In this document: in pieces, positions 30,240 to 43,061 of the stretch
Numbering within the stretch: the first letter of the stretch is position 1
Layout: every line of letters begins with the position of its first letter
Origin: Endocalyx cinctus
Taxonomy: Eukaryota > Ascomycota > Sordariomycetes > Amphisphaeriales > Apiosporaceae
NCBI GenBank assembly: GCA_001600455.1
Contig: BCKC01000003.1
Location: 1,994,168 to 2,058,167 of the forward strand
Length of the DNA: 64,000 nucleotides
Direction of reading: 5' to 3'
Notes under the pieces: model-generated
What the model saw: only the letters and a program-made list of their open reading frames with translations
The model's database searches: none
Told to the model about the DNA's origin: nothing
Translations under genes and position numbers: made by a program

Positions 30240-31312
30240 TTATTGCATGCAACTTTGCGGAAACAAGATTTTCAAGTGATATCTCCACAGGGTCGGCCGA
30301 CCAACATCTGCAAGGGGAAACGGCAGCTTCGCATCTACCTTCTCGATATCAAACCGCACCAACACCGAAGCCACAAAACACGTCACCAAGTACCGCGCCA
30401 AGAAGCGCCCGCTGCACATTGTCTTTCCGCCCCCAAATGGTCTCCAAGAACCACTCCGCGTCAGATCCGCAGCTTTACCCCCCCCCCCCACCGCTCCGGG
30501 TGGAACTCGTCTACGTCCTTTCCAAACGTGCCCTCGTCGAAATGCAGCAGCCGATTCGGCACCAGTACCTGGTTGCCCTTACGCAGCAGTTTACCCCCGA
30601 TCACTGTGTCCTGCGCGACGAGCCGCACTGAGGCTGACCAGCTACACAGCCTCAGAGTCTCGAGCTAAATGGCCTCCACACCGGGGGATTTAGATCCGTC
30701 TTGGATCAACCCGGGTCCACGAGGGATCCGTCTCGAAATGCTGACCGGGTCTCTTCCCGATACGTAGCAAGTAAGGACGGGTGTTCTAGGAGGTATGTCA
30801 GTATCCAGAATACCGTCCTGCGAGTGTTGGTTATGATGCTGGATAGCTCGTTAGTTAATCTAAACACCGCAAATAAGCATAGCCGGGTTTACTTGCGCGA
30901 AGTACAGATGGAACACCATCATTCAACTGCGCCACAGGCTTTGGTATTGACGTCGGGCCATTTACTTTGCAGTGCCATTATGGTCAAGTTGGCGTCCATC
31001 CATGTCGTAGCACGATCTCGAAGCAGGTCCAGATTTCGGCCAGGGTGCAGTTGATGGATATGCATCTTCTGGGCCAAGGAGCCGAGTGATTCGCCTTGAG
31101 GGTTCGGAAACCCGTCTTTTTTCGCAGAGAGCGGTTCATATAGGAGGCTAATGGCATGTTCGTCACCACCGTTGGTGCGCATCAGCGTCTGCGTAAAGCT
31201 CTCAAAAGACAATGCCTTTCTAGCCTTGTAGACTTCAAGCAGAGCATGTAGGTTCCGTGACCACATAGAATGTAGTTTCGAGAACAGTCACGGCAAATGG
31301 CTCTTTTATATA
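30240..31312 (-). pseudogene. Decayed cytochrome P450 gene
   Basis: P450 landmarks appear in order but in different frames. From upstream (right): FAVTVLETTFYVVTEP (about 31250-31300), then after a frame change LSFESFTQTLMRTNGGDEH (within 30919-31230), an I-helix-like NTRRTVFWILTYLLEHP with TYREETRSAF (about 30740-30830), the K-helix ExxR in LETLRLCS with a TAG directly before it (about 30660), FHPERW (about 30495), and the haem loop RPFGGGKTMCSGRFLA (about 30400-30445). The change of frame between FHPERW and the haem loop lies at a 12-C run (30478-30489). Roughly 100 or more residues between the C and I helices are missing. Nonsense, frameshifts and deletion together mark a pseudogene. The FGGGxxxCxGR loop resembles the CYP7/CYP8-like group. 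Confidence 0.8.
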
Positions 31313-32256
31313 AAGAAATCTCCGTACTAATTGCTCTTCCACTTACTTACCGTTTCTCCAGCTTGTTATTAATTGGAATTATCACTTACTAAGGTTCCTT
31401 CGATATACGCACCCGTGACTGCTAATCGTAACAATAGCCAGAAATCATACCAAAAAAAAAAAAAAAAAAGTATGATGCTCGTACTAGTAAGTATTATATA
31501 CATAAAATCTGATATAATTATATGGATATCCCGGTACTTATATGGTATTAGGTACTTAATTTTTGTGGTAATTATTACAGCGCTTGGTTAGTATTAATAC
31601 CACCAATAATGCTGACAATAGCTGTAATACTTGTTGACATGGTTACTACCTACCTAGGTAGGTAAATACCCCCCTCTCCTGCTATGGTAGGTACTCATCT
31701 ACAATAAAGACTTACCTAGCAGCCTAGGTGCTTAGCATTGGTACTATTTGTCGTACTGCAGGTGAATTATTCATCATTTCTATATGTGTCAAATTCAGGT
31801 ACAGTACATTTAATATACTTGATACTTTTATGGATATACATGAAGTATCCAGTTGAGTCTTGCCTACATTAGTGTGATACAGTCTAATAGTATATTACAC
31901 ACTACTGTACAGTCTGACAGTATATATATACTCGTTATATGCATACAAATCAAGAGAATTCATATTGCATATCATGCGATAAGTTTTGATTACCTAACTT
32001 ATTCGTACATCTCGACCCCCCCCCCCCCCCCCCCATTTCTACACCTCTACCTGAATCTTTTGTTCTACTCAATCTAACACCAACTTTACATAAGTTCACC
32101 AACTGTCTTCTAGTCTGACAAAATTATCGTGAATACCTATTGAAATCTTCACTTCGAACTTAGTAACAAGTAACAGCTGACAAAGCTAACCTCCTCGAGC
32201 ACCTAAACTATTCACCTTCCACCTTCAAACAATCAACCAATCTTTTACGCCTCAAT
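31313..32256. other. Intergenic region
   Basis: Very AT-rich. Contains an A run at 31452-31469, a TACCTAGGTA palindrome at 31651-31660 and a C run of about 20 at 32016-32035. The 3' part is the Rad6 promoter and 5' leader. Confidence 0.5.
32016..32035. repeat. Poly-C run
   Basis: About 19-20 consecutive C bases roughly 220 bp upstream of the Rad6 ATG. Confidence 0.85.
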
Positions 32257-32950
32257 ATGTCGACCGCCGCACGTCGTCGCTTGATGCGAGACTTCAAGGT
32301 TAGCTGAACCTTTACAAAAGGCGAATCGCTCGCATATTCCGACATAGCTGAACTGACCATCTTGATTATAGCGAATGCAAACAGACCCTCCTGCCGGTGT
32401 ATCTGCATCTCCTGTTCCTGATAACGTTATGACTTGGTATGCATTATTGTCCCTGCCCCCCATTTATTCCATTCTTTGCTCTTTGTCCCTATCGCCGTTT
32501 AAAATACTAATCATAACTATTGCGATAGGAACGCTGTCATCATTGGCCCTGCCGATACGCCTTTCGAAGATGGAACCTTTAGATTAGTAATGCATTTCGA
32601 AGAGCAATATCCCAACAAACCACCGGCAGTCAAGTTTATTAGCCAAATGTTCCACCCCAACGTATACGCCACTGGAGAGCTTTGCCTGGACATCTTGCAG
32701 AACCGATGGAGTCCCACGTATGATGTTGCTGCTGTCTTGACGAGCATCCAGAGGTAGGAACAACCAGGCTTTCCCTGTGAAAATCGATTACAATGTGTAC
32801 TTGCTAACCTGGCCTCTTATTTGCAGTCTGCTTAATGATCCAAACACGAGCTCACCAGCGAATGTCGAAGCGTCTAACCTCTACAAGGATAACCGTAAGG
32901 AGTATACCAAACGAGTAAGAGAGACGGTGGAGAAGAGCTGGGAAGATTAG
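32257..32950 (+). CDS. RAD6: Ubiquitin-conjugating enzyme E2, Rad6/Ubc2 type
   Basis: Model: join(32257..32298, 32372..32436, 32529..32753, 32827..32950), 151 residues, the usual length of filamentous-fungal Rad6. It accepts ubiquitin from E1 on Cys88 (in [10 protein letters not shown]) and passes it, with RING E3s of the Rad18, Bre1 and Ubr1 types, to PCNA, histone H2B and N-degron substrates. Conserved features: start [35 protein letters not shown], the HPN tripeptide in [10 protein letters not shown], and [22 protein letters not shown]. The C-terminus lacks the long acidic tail of S. cerevisiae Rad6. All introns have GT-AG ends and short phase-split codons (Trp36, Ser). Confidence 0.95.
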
Positions 32951-34144
32951 AGCAGGCATGAAAACAGCATACGTAATGACGTAGCGACGATGAAAATCAT
33001 TATTGGATTGGCGTTTCGGCAGGTCTGAGAAAGGGTTAACGGATTTGAAATTGTGTCTTCCAAATGCATTTGTACCTACACGGGCTTCGCGGCTTCATCA
33101 TTACTATGGAGGCGTTACTGGTTTGCTCATTTGCGTTTCCTCAGAACATTTATACCTCTTTCAAGCTTTTCATTTTAATTCTATTTGAATTTACAGCCAA
33201 TTATAAAAAAAAAATTAAACTATTTCTTCACGTCTTATATCGTCCCCCCCCCTCCTCTCCTGCGCCATTCTCTTTCTTTTTTCGCAAAGCCGTTCGTTAT
33301 CATGGTAAGCAGGCGTATCAGTAAGTGAATGAATAGTGTATTTAAATGAATGATATAGCTGATAGGCTAACTCGAGGTAATATTGCAACAGCTAATACAT
33401 ACCTAGGTAGGATCTTTGATACTGTACTATGTATGTACTATACCTAGATTTGTATGGAGAATAAATTCATGCTTGATGTACCTAATAAGTACCGCGGTGT
33501 ACCAATGTTTACTTACCTAAAAGTATCCAATGAAAACATTATACTAGATATTTCTATTGGTTGAGGTTCTTAGATGTTTTGATAAATATGCTTTTAAAAG
33601 GAATATGTGATTAACTATGTACCATTATGCTCCATGCCCGCCTATCCGTCTGCCAGGGGTTAATGTTAAAATTTACTGATTCAGGCACCTGCAATAAGCA
33701 GTTCAAACTCGCCAGCCCAATCCAGCCCACCATACTAAACCTCCCTTATATTAGGTTATGCGTACTGATTTAGTTGCTTAAAGTAGTGCGTATGTACTTA
33801 TCTCGCATACGTATGAAAACCCTGTGGGCTACGTGACTCTCATGCATCACCCACCCTGCCAGCCACCACCTCCTGTAATCTGTAACCTCTCAACTTCTGA
33901 TCTTTCGAAATAGAGAAGCAACAATATCTGTTTACTTTGTTCAATATCGAACTTCTCTTTTCACTTTCTTTTTCTTTTTTTCTTTTTCTCTTCTTCGCCG
34001 AAGTCCCTTCTCTATTTTTAGTCGGCCAAGCTGAGCCTTTGCCGTCTATTTACTTGTTGCCATAACATGAAATAATAATATTTTTACCCCCTTCATTATA
34101 TCCCCTGCAGCATATAGCCTTTCGGTCAAAAAGCGATTGTCATC
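32951..34144. other. Intergenic region
   Basis: Rad6 3' flank and kinesin promoter. A TACCTAGGTA palindrome lies at 33400-33409. A pyrimidine-rich TTTC/TTCT stretch at 33955-34005 precedes the kinesin start, as is common upstream of highly expressed fungal genes. Confidence 0.5.
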
Positions 34145-37057
34145 ATGTCGGGCGCAAATAGTATTAAAGTCGTCGCCCGGTTTCGGCCTCAGAACAAGGT
34201 TGAACTTGCGTCTGGTGGTGAACCTATAGTCTCTTTCGATGGAGCAGATACTTGTGCAATTAACGTAAGTCGACATGCTTCTGGGTTTTCTACGATTCAC
34301 CTACCATTTTACTAACGTGCCCCGCCTCAAATGTAGTCGGCTGAAGCCGCCGGTTCTTTTACCTTCGATCGTGTCTTCGATATGAAAACAAAACAACATG
34401 CCATATTCGATTATTCCATTAGACCTACCGTCGACGATATTCTCAATGGATACAACGGAACCGTCTTCGCATACGGTCAGACCGGTGCCGGTAAATCTTA
34501 CACAATGATGGGTACAAGTATAGAAGACGAAGATGGAAAGGGTATAACCCCTCGTATAGTGGAACAGATCTTTAGTAGCATCATGTCTAGTCCTCCGACT
34601 ATCGAGTATACCGTCCGAGTCAGTTATATGGAAATTTACATGGAACGTATCCGTGATTTGCTCGCACCTCAAAACGATAATTTGCCGGTCCACGAAGAGA
34701 AAAATAGGGGAGTCTACGTCAAAGGCCTCCTGGAGATCTATGTCTCAAGCGTTGAAGAGGTCTTCGAGGTTATGAAAAGGGGAGGAAACGCCAGAGCTGT
34801 TGCGGCTACCAACATGAACCAAGAATCTTCTCGCTCGCACTCCATTTTCGTCATCACCGTTACGCAAAAGAATCTCGAGACCGGGTCCATGAAGAGTGGT
34901 CAACTATTTTTGGTCGATTTAGCCGGTAGCGAAAAAGTCGGCAAGACAGGTGCTAGTGGTCAGACCTTAGAGGAAGCCAAGAAAATCAACAAGAGTTTGA
35001 GTGCCTTGGGAATGGTTATTAATGCATTGACCGACGGAAAATCCTCGCATATTCCCTATCGAGACTCGAAACTTACCAGGATATTACAGGAGTCTCTCGG
35101 AGGAAACAGTAGGACGACGTTGATCATAAACTGCTCGCCGAGTAGTTATAACGATGCCGAAACCCTTAGCACCCTACGTTTTGGTATGAGAGCGAAATCG
35201 ATCAAGAACAAAGCCAAGGTCAACGCAGAACTCAGTCCGGCGGAGCTCAAGGCTATGCTTGCCAAGGCCAAGACCAATATCACGAACTTCGAGAACTACA
35301 TATCGACTCTCGAAGGTGAGGTGCAGTTGTGGCGTGCTGGTGAAACTGTTCCCAAGGAGCGATGGGTATCACCTATGTCTACCGACGGTGTTGCGAGTGC
35401 GAAGTCAGATGCGAAGACGCCCCGGCCGTCGACCCCGTCTCGGCTAGTGCCTGAAAGCCGTTCAGAGACCCCAGCTCTGACCGAACGCTCGGGGACCCCT
35501 AGCCTTCCTTTGGATAAAGATGAGAAGGAAGAGTTTCTCCGCCGGGAAAACGAACTTCAGGATCAGTTGGCCGAGAAAGAATCGGCCGTAGCCACCGCCG
35601 AGAAGACTCTCCTTGAGACTAAAGAGGAGTTATCGTTTTTGAAGGAACATGATAGCAAGATGGGCAAGGAAAATGAGAAACTCACGACGGAAGTCAACGA
35701 AGCGAAGATGCAACTTGAGCGTCTGACCTTTGAGAGCAAGGAAGCCCAGATCACTATGGATGCCTTGAAAGAGGCGAACTCCGAACTTACCACCGAGCTC
35801 GATGATGTCAAACAACAGCTACTCGACGTGAAGATGAGCGCCAAAGAGACGAGCGCCGTCTTAGATGAGAAGGAGAGGAAGAAGGCGGAGAAGATGGCCA
35901 AGATGATGGCTGGCTTCGACTTGGGCGGCGACGTGTTCAGTGCAAATGAACAATCCATTGCTAACGCTATCCAACTCGTGGAGACATTATTTGAGCAAAG
36001 CTACGCGGGAGATCCTATCCCACCTGACGATTTACAAGAACTTAAAACCAAGCTGGTCGAAACCCAAGGCATTGTTCGGCAGGCAGAGCTCTCTTTGTAC
36101 AGCGGTGTGTCAGGCGATTCTGAGGCACGCCGGAGAATAGAGTTAGAAGGTCGTCTAGAAACCCTCCAACAAGAATACGAAGACCTGCTGGCACGCAATC
36201 TCAGCGATGCCGATGTTGAAGACGTAAAGGAACGACTTCAGAAGGCGTACGCCAACAAGCAGACCACGCAGATGGAGCTGGTAGATGAGCTCAAGGCCGA
36301 TATGGCACAAAAGTCTGCCGAGAACACGCGCATGAAGACGCTTATCGACGACCTTCAGTCTCGCATTAAGTCTGGTGCGGTTGCAGCGCCCGGCTTGGCC
36401 AATGGCAAGACTATCCAGCAACAAATCGCTGAGTTTGATGTCATGAAGAAGAGTTTAATGCGAGACCTGCAAAACAGATGCGAGCGAGTCGTTGAACTTG
36501 AGATCTCTCTTGACGAGACGCGAGAGCAGTACAACAATGTTCTGCGATCCTCAAACAACCGGGCCCAGCAGAAGAAGATGGCCTTCCTCGAACGTAACTT
36601 GGAGCAGTTGACCCAAGTTCAGCGACAGCTTGTCGAGCAGAACAGCAGTCTCAAGAAAGAGGTTGCTATCGCCGAGCGGAAGCTCATTGCCAGAAATGAG
36701 CGTATTTCAAGCTTGGAAAGCTTGTTACAGGAGAGTCAAGAGAAGTTGACTGCCGCCAACCACAGGTCAGTTATAAATGACGATATATTTCTAAAAACAT
36801 GTATTAACCAGTGTGATAGGTTCGAGTCTCAACTCACTGCCGTCAAGGAACGGCTTGAGGCCGCCAAAGCGGGATCCACCCGCGGACTCGGTGGGGGTCA
36901 GGGCGTTGGCGGATTTAGCTTTGCCAGTGCGGGTAGCCGCATCGCCAAACCCCTTCGTGGTGGTGGCGCTGAAGCCCCTGCCCAAGTCCCGGCCGTCGCA
37001 AATTTGCAGAACGAAAATAACGCGGGCAAGAGAAGCAGCTGGTTCTTTCAGAAGTAA
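34145..37057 (+). CDS. Kinesin-1 heavy chain, 928 aa
   Basis: Model: join(34145..34264, 34337..36765, 36820..37057). The motor walks to microtubule plus ends and carries vesicles, dynein and hyphal-tip cargo in filamentous fungi. Motor domain about 1-330: P-loop GQTGAGKSYT (about 87-96), switch I NQESSRSHSIF, switch II LVDLAGSEKVGKTGA (about 232), and YRDSKLTRILQESLGGNSRT. A neck and long coiled coils follow, then a Gly-rich tail with AGSTRGLGGGQG. The second intron (36766-36819) is 54 nt, divisible by three and free of stops, so unspliced RNA would give 18 extra residues. I remove it because it has a GTCAGT donor, a TTAACC branch and a TAG acceptor, and because splicing restores a smooth coiled coil (AANHRFESQL). 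Confidence 0.95.
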
Positions 37058-38228
37058 GATCAAATAGACTGGAGTCGAGGAGGAAGAGGAGAAACTGGCC
37101 GAGAGTAATAAGGTCCACGGACTTTCTACCCTTTTTTTATCGGATGCCGCCAATTTGCTCAAGATTTCGTTGATAGACTAGATGAGAGGAGGAAAACCAA
37201 TGGCCGAGTGTTATTGATACAGGATTATACCCCCCCCTTTTTTTTTTCATGTACGGCCTTCCCCCCCACGCTTTTGCGCTTATGACCATTTTTCTTTTCA
37301 CCTTGTTCACGACGTTGGAGAAGCTTTTCATCCGATTACGGGTTCAAACCGATATGCAAGAGCAATAGGGCCTCTTTTTTTTCTTCCCGAATCTAGGTCT
37401 TGTATGTATGTATATGGTCTGGATGCGTATATTTGTAGTGGTAACACGTTTTCCTTACGTGCTACATCACTACGATTATCATCATTACCACGTACATCAC
37501 TATACACATGACTGCAAAAAATTTGGAAGATTTATGGCCCCGGATTCTAGTTAGCTGCTAGCCTTTGGGAAAGAGAAGGGATATGAATAAAAAATGACCC
37601 CCATGAATTGATTTTACGCATACGCACGGCTGAAAGAGATGGTGTTAAAGAGTGCTTTCGTACCTGTCGGATAGATACTTCAAGATAAAAAATCCTTCCC
37701 TGCAAATTTGTTTGTCTTGTTATCTGTCGTTAGCACTTCAGAAGATATAAATTAATAGAATAGTTCCGTTATGCACTTCCCACCATTTATACTTTGTGAC
37801 CTATTTCTACTGCGATTAAGCTGGGTGTATAAAATTATAGATTCGCTGCCTACATAAGTAGAAACAAACTTGCTTAGATTCAAATACGACGGAGACGGAA
37901 ATATTTCCCACATTCACGACATAGGCGGCAAGGAAACGATGAACTTTATTATCTTTTATTCATTTTAATGGGTGACTCATAGAATAAGGAAAAGGGGAAA
38001 AAAATACACCTGCGCCTTGCGAAGTAAACCGAAAGTGTAGAAAAGCAGAGGTAGCTTCAAGATATACCATCCGACGACACCCCGCAACCATGGAATGAAA
38101 TTACAGGACTTTAAAACAGCCCTTGACAAACACAAATCAATTCCACCGCACACTTCATCTCCCCTTTTCTTTTGAGTGATAGTTACAGTTTTTTTTTCTT
38201 CTTTCTTCTCCGTCACGGTGTAGCTAAC
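37058..38228. other. Intergenic region between convergent genes
   Basis: Convergent 3' flanks of kinesin and calnexin. AT-rich with short C and T runs (37232-37248). No gene recognised. Confidence 0.5.
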
Positions 38229-40181
38229 TTACGAGGAGTTTCGCGTGGTTCTCTTGTTCACCTCCGACTTCACGTTCTCGGCGCCAGTAGCAACCGCCTC
38301 AGCAGCCTTGTCCTTGGCGTCCTTGGCCTTGGCTTTGCCTTCCGCGGCAGCCTTCTTGACTGGCGCAGGAGCGCTGCCTCCCATCGACAAGATACCAACG
38401 AGAGCAACCAAGGTGACGAGGAGACCACCGATGGCAGTAGGAATTTCAGGGACGAACTTGATGGCCTCAATCGGGTCATTCTGGGCAATGGTCATGAACA
38501 GGTCAAACTTCTCCTTCATGAAGAGAACAGGGTCGTCGAGGAACTTCAAGTCAGAGGGGGACTTGATCTTGTCGTCAACCTTGGGCTTCTCGGCCTCCTC
38601 GAGCTGCTTCTCGTAGGGGAACTTCTTGAAGAACGTCTCGTCGGCGAGCTTCTTGGCATCCTCAACGGAGTGACCGACGTAGATGTTGTCGAAGAGAATG
38701 TCGCTCTGCATAGTCCAGATTTCAAAACCGATCTACGAAACAAGTTAGTTAAACAGATATCGGGATAAGGAACAGTAACAATCAAAAACTTACAGCGCCC
38801 ATGGGCTCAAAGTTGGCAGGGGTCTTGTCGTCGAAGTAGTCGGGGTTCTTGATCTTGCGAGGAGCCCAGACACCCTTGTAGGCAGGGTTCTCGATGTACG
38901 GGGCAGTCCACTTGCCCTTGTATTCAGGGTTCTTCATCATCGGCTTAGACCACGGGCCACATCCAGAGGCATCAGCACACTTGGGGTTGGGGACGGTAGG
39001 GGCGATCCAGTCACCATCCTCCTCGTCATCCCAATCTTCGGGCTTCTGGGCCTCGGGGTCGGGGACGGTCAGAGGTTCGTTCTCGAGCCAGTCCTCGGGC
39101 ATGGTAGCCTCCTCGTCAACAATCTCGTAGGGGGCATCCTCATCCCAGTCTTCGGGCTTCTTGGCCTCGGGGTCGGGGATACGAGCTTCATCAACCCAGT
39201 CTTCAGGCTTGTAGTCCTTGGGGTCATCGATCTCCTCATCCGGGTTAACCGAGGGAGAGAATTGCTCGAGAAGGCTGCCCTCTCGGATAGTGTCGCCACC
39301 CTTCTGGATAGTGAAGGTGTTGTTGGGCTGGACAATCAAAGTGTAGAGCTCGGTGAGCTTGTTGGTGTTGGCGATGGGAGCAGAGGTAAGGTGCTTCTCC
39401 TCGTATTCACCAGTCTTGGGGTTCTTGTGGTTGAAGATGAAGTGGACCTTGTTAGTAGCACCACACTTGTCAGGGCCGAACATGATGACGTAGGGGGTGG
39501 TGTTGGAGAATTCGTCCTGGTGAAGAGACTTGGTGTCTCGGAGGAGCTTCATGTAAGCACCACCGCACTCGAGACCCTCTGGAGAAAAGCATAGAGGTTA
39601 GACTACGATCCAGAAACAAGAAATTCGGCTGTATAAGAGAGGTCGTTTTGGATTCACTTACTCTGAAGCTTGACCTCGTATTGGACGACGAGAGTCTTGC
39701 CCTTGTTGTCAATCTTCTTGGGGAACTTAGCAGAGATGGCGTGGTGAGCAGCGGGGTTCTTGACGACAAGACCCTTGTCACCTTCCATGCCCTTGTACTG
39801 GTAGGGCTCCTCGACAGCCCATTCACCAACGTATGCCCATTCCTCATCTTCGGAAGAGCCCTTGGTGTCTTTCTTGGCGTGCGAGGGCTTCCATCGGGTT
39901 TCCCAGTCGTCGGTGAACTGCTCGAGAAAGTCGGCTTTGATAGATGTGGGCTGTAATGGCGGATTGAGGTCAGCATAGGAAGATAGAGATAAATTATGAG
40001 CTTTAGGGCTGGGTAAGAAGGTACTCACGGTGAAAGTTGGCATATCCACGTGGGTGGTAGCCGAAGATTCCTTCTTCGCAGCAGCGGGAGGAGGGGAATC
40101 CATATAGGCATGACCATGACTACCGTGGGCATAAGCACCACCAGCCAAGAGGGCGGTAGCGACAGCCGAGTTCAACTTCAT
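38229..40181 (-). CDS. Calnexin, ER lectin chaperone, 576 aa
   Basis: Model: complement(join(38229..38732, 38794..39578, 39662..39950, 40029..40181)). It binds monoglucosylated N-glycoproteins and calcium in the ER membrane. Residues 1-18 are a signal peptide ([18 protein letters not shown]); an in-frame ATG ten codons upstream (40211) would spoil it, so I start at 40181. The lectin domain has [13 protein letters not shown] and [11 protein letters not shown]. The P-domain has four acidic copies of the [12 protein letters not shown] type and then [21 protein letters not shown] copies. [20 protein letters not shown] closes the luminal part. One membrane helix (about 507-527, [18 protein letters not shown]) and a short basic tail follow. 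All phases agree. Confidence 0.95.
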
Positions 40182-40780
40182 CTTGAAAGTTGAGATTTTA
40201 AAGACTGACACAGATCTAAATGTAAGAGAAGAATAGAGGTCAGTTTATAAGCTCTGCGACGAAAATGACAAGGTGGAGAGTAGAGATGTCAAGCTATGAA
40301 TAGCTCGACAACTATGTGTATACAGGAAGCTGGATTGATGTATGAAGATTAGGAAAGGATGATATTTACTTTTTTTTTTCTAATATAAAATAATTCGACA
40401 GAAAGAAAGAAAGAAAGCTATTGTCAGAGCTCAAAGAGAAGATTTCCAATCTCTAGGAGGTATCTGAGGAAAGATAATTGAAGATGGTGTTGAGAAAGAA
40501 GAATAATCTAATTTATCTGTCGAAGAGTTCGGGATAGCGCCTCTAGCTAAACGTGGCCTCTTTCACTTAATTTGCTTTTTTTAACAATTGAATGGTCTTA
40601 TAGTGGATAGAGCCACCTATCAAGCGCCCCAGTACCCCCCAGAAGTATCTATTTAGAGTCTAGACAATTAACCCGGGCCCGGGCTTACTACCCATTTTTT
40701 TTTTATCAGCTATACACTTCTACTGTAAATGTATCGACACCCGAATTATTATACTTGATTGGCTTAGAATTAACAGATTT

Positions 40781-40781
<1 letters not shown>

Positions 40782-40854
<73 letters not shown>

Positions 40855-40868
40855 TTTTTTTTTTTTTT
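40782..40868. repeat. CT microsatellite followed by poly-T
   Basis: About 32 CT units then about 22 T, running directly into the N gap. A second T run follows the gap at 41052-41074. Confidence 0.9.
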
Positions 40869-41009
40869 NNNNNNNNNNNNNNNNNNNNNNNNNNNNNNNN
40901 NNNNNNNNNNNNNNNNNNNNNNNNNNNNNNNNNNNNNNNNNNNNNNNNNNNNNNNNNNNNNNNNNNNNNNNNNNNNNNNNNNNNNNNNNNNNNNNNNNNN
41001 NNNNNNNNN
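40869..41009. other. Assembly gap (141 N)
   Basis: Undetermined bases inside the pyrimidine tract. The true length is unknown. Confidence 0.99.
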
Positions 41010-42081
41010 TTTTTCTTACTTCACCCCTCCCCGTTTTTTTCTCTCTCTCTCTTTTTTTTTTTTTTTTTTTTTTTCGGGCTTATCTTTCTCTTTTATAATT
41101 TATTTACCTGGACAGCCGGGTTTACATATATTTTAGTAAGTTAATGAATACTGACCAGTGGGCTTTCAAGTACACCCCAGGGCTATAGCCTACGTTAGTA
41201 GGTACCTAGGTAGGTACTTAGATGTACTAAGTAAGTACTTACCATATAAAGTACAGGAATACTCGGTAGATAACTTATCACTAAGCTACTTACTTCAGTA
41301 GGTGGTTATCTAGCGTAATAAAGACACATCTCATATTCACATTCACATTCACATTCACGTTCAAATGGAACCTATTTAATTCTTATTATATGGTGTATAG
41401 AATATTTAATATAGTACGGCAACACGAAGCACTAATCGTGTTTGATAGACCAATCTAAAGCTTTCTATCATCTTCTATAACCCTCGGAAGAAGCTCCCCA
41501 CCTAAGTTTCGTGATCCACTATCAAATTGATCTACACATTAACTTTCTACACTATAGCAAAGTAGAAGAAAACTTCATACGCTATAATACATAGAGTTTG
41601 TGACCGAGTAAATAAGGAAAGAAACGACGGGGAAAAAAAAGACCACGTATACTTCATAATTTGAAGTGTGTTATATTCAATGTAAATACGGATATACGTA
41701 ACGCACGTAGTATACATACCTACATATATACCCTTGTACAGACTATCAGCTTGGCTCTATGTCCATGAATTATGGAGATGTGCCGGATCGGGACCTAAGA
41801 AAAGTGAGCTATCCAATTAATCCAAGTCAGACTTTAGCCTCATTATATCACTCCAGAATTTTTTATATCTCCACTTCCAAATAGTCGTACCTCAATGTAG
41901 ACCCCATCAAGTAAATTCGCTCTCTCAATAATTACCCGACAAGATAAAACCTAACATGAACATCCAAATTCATCCAATTCCCAAGTAATAGAAGAAGCCA
42001 CTTGTCCCGGATTAATTGATCAATTCAATATTTCAATACCTATTAGGTCCACGGGTATATTTATTAATTACCTAATCCATC

Positions 42082-43061
42082 ATGACTAATTCTACGAAAG
42101 AGAACCCTGATAATCTCATCACATCTGATAACCAAGAACATCCAGCAAACCTTATTCCCTCCCTATGTGCTAAGTTTTGGACCCTAGGTTGGGTGACAGG
42201 AACTGGTGGAGGATGCTCTATCCGTGATGAGTAAGTTATCCGTCCATGACGAAAGCTACGGTTTCCGTCATGCCCGTCTGCAAGTGTTCTCATATATATC
42301 TCTCTATCTTTCCCACCCTCCTCCGCGTTTTCTAGTGACCTAGTCTACGTCGCGCCCTCGGGCGTCCAAAAGGAGCTGATGAAAAACACGGATATCTACG
42401 TCCTATCCCTCTCCGCCCAAGCCCCGGATCTGAAGAACCGGACGTACCTGCGGTCGCCCCCCTGCGGCAAGCCGTCGCAGTGCACGCCGCTGTTCCTGGC
42501 CGCCTTCACGAAGCGCGGTGCCGGGTGCTGCATCCACACCCACTCGCAGTGGGCCGTGCTGATCACCCTGCTGCTCGAGACCGGCAAGGCCGGGTCCGGG
42601 AACGATCGCCTGTTCGAGATCAACAACATCGAGCAGATCAAGGGCTTCGGTCAGGGCTTCCGGAAGCAAGGGAACCTCGGGTACCACGACACCCTGCGCA
42701 TCCCCGTCATCGAGAACACCGCCCACGAGGAGGACCTGACCGAGTTCCTGGAGGAGGCCATGGACCGTTACCCGGATACTTACGCCGTCTTGGTCCGTCG
42801 TCACGGCGTCTACGTGTGGGGCGACAACGTGCACAAGGCGAAGACCATGTGCGAGAGGTGAGCTCAAACTACCTACCCCTCTTCTTCATATACCCCACCA
42901 CCTCATTAGCAATTATGCATACACGCGGAATTCTAATTTTCAATGCCCCCTCTCTGCGTCGTAGCTTGGATTACCTGTTTCAACTGGCCGTCGAAATGCA
43001 TAAGCTCGGCTTGCCATGGTTGAGCGAAGTAGCTGAAACGCTACCGTCCTCTAAGAAGTAG
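42082..43061 (+). CDS. MDE1: Methylthioribulose-1-phosphate dehydratase (MtnB/Mde1)
   Basis: Model: join(42082..42230, 42336..42857, 42965..43061), 255 residues. The zinc enzyme of the methionine salvage pathway dehydrates 5-methylthioribulose-1-phosphate in the cytosol. It belongs to the class II aldolase fold. Landmarks: [47 protein letters not shown] with the zinc-binding His pair, [23 protein letters not shown], and the third His in [14 protein letters not shown]. The introns split codons Asp and Ser as expected. The middle exon is markedly more GC-rich than its flanks, which is normal for coding exons here. Confidence 0.93.

Larger units (their letters stand above)
40182..42081. other. 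Intergenic region with assembly gap
   Basis: AT-rich. Includes a GAAA-type run near 40400, the CT/T tract and N gap (40782-41074), a TACCTAGGTA palindrome at 41203-41212, and an ATTCAC hexamer repeated about five times near 41333-41358. No gene recognised; a reading frame spanning the gap is an artefact. Confidence 0.6.

Noticed and set aside
30134..30668. Two overlapping plus-strand frames of 141-165 codons
   Set aside because: Antisense to the P450 relic and rich in Pro from C runs; the minus strand carries real P450 motifs.
34145..37057. Kinesin gene read through without the last intron
   Set aside because: An open frame exists, but clear splice signals and coiled-coil continuity favour removal of 36766-36819.
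40755..41144. 129-codon frame across the N gap
   Set aside because: Made of CT repeats, T runs and undetermined bases.
41333..41358. ATTCAC hexamer repeats as telomere-like sequence
   Set aside because: Only about five units and not TTAGGG; an ordinary short tandem repeat.
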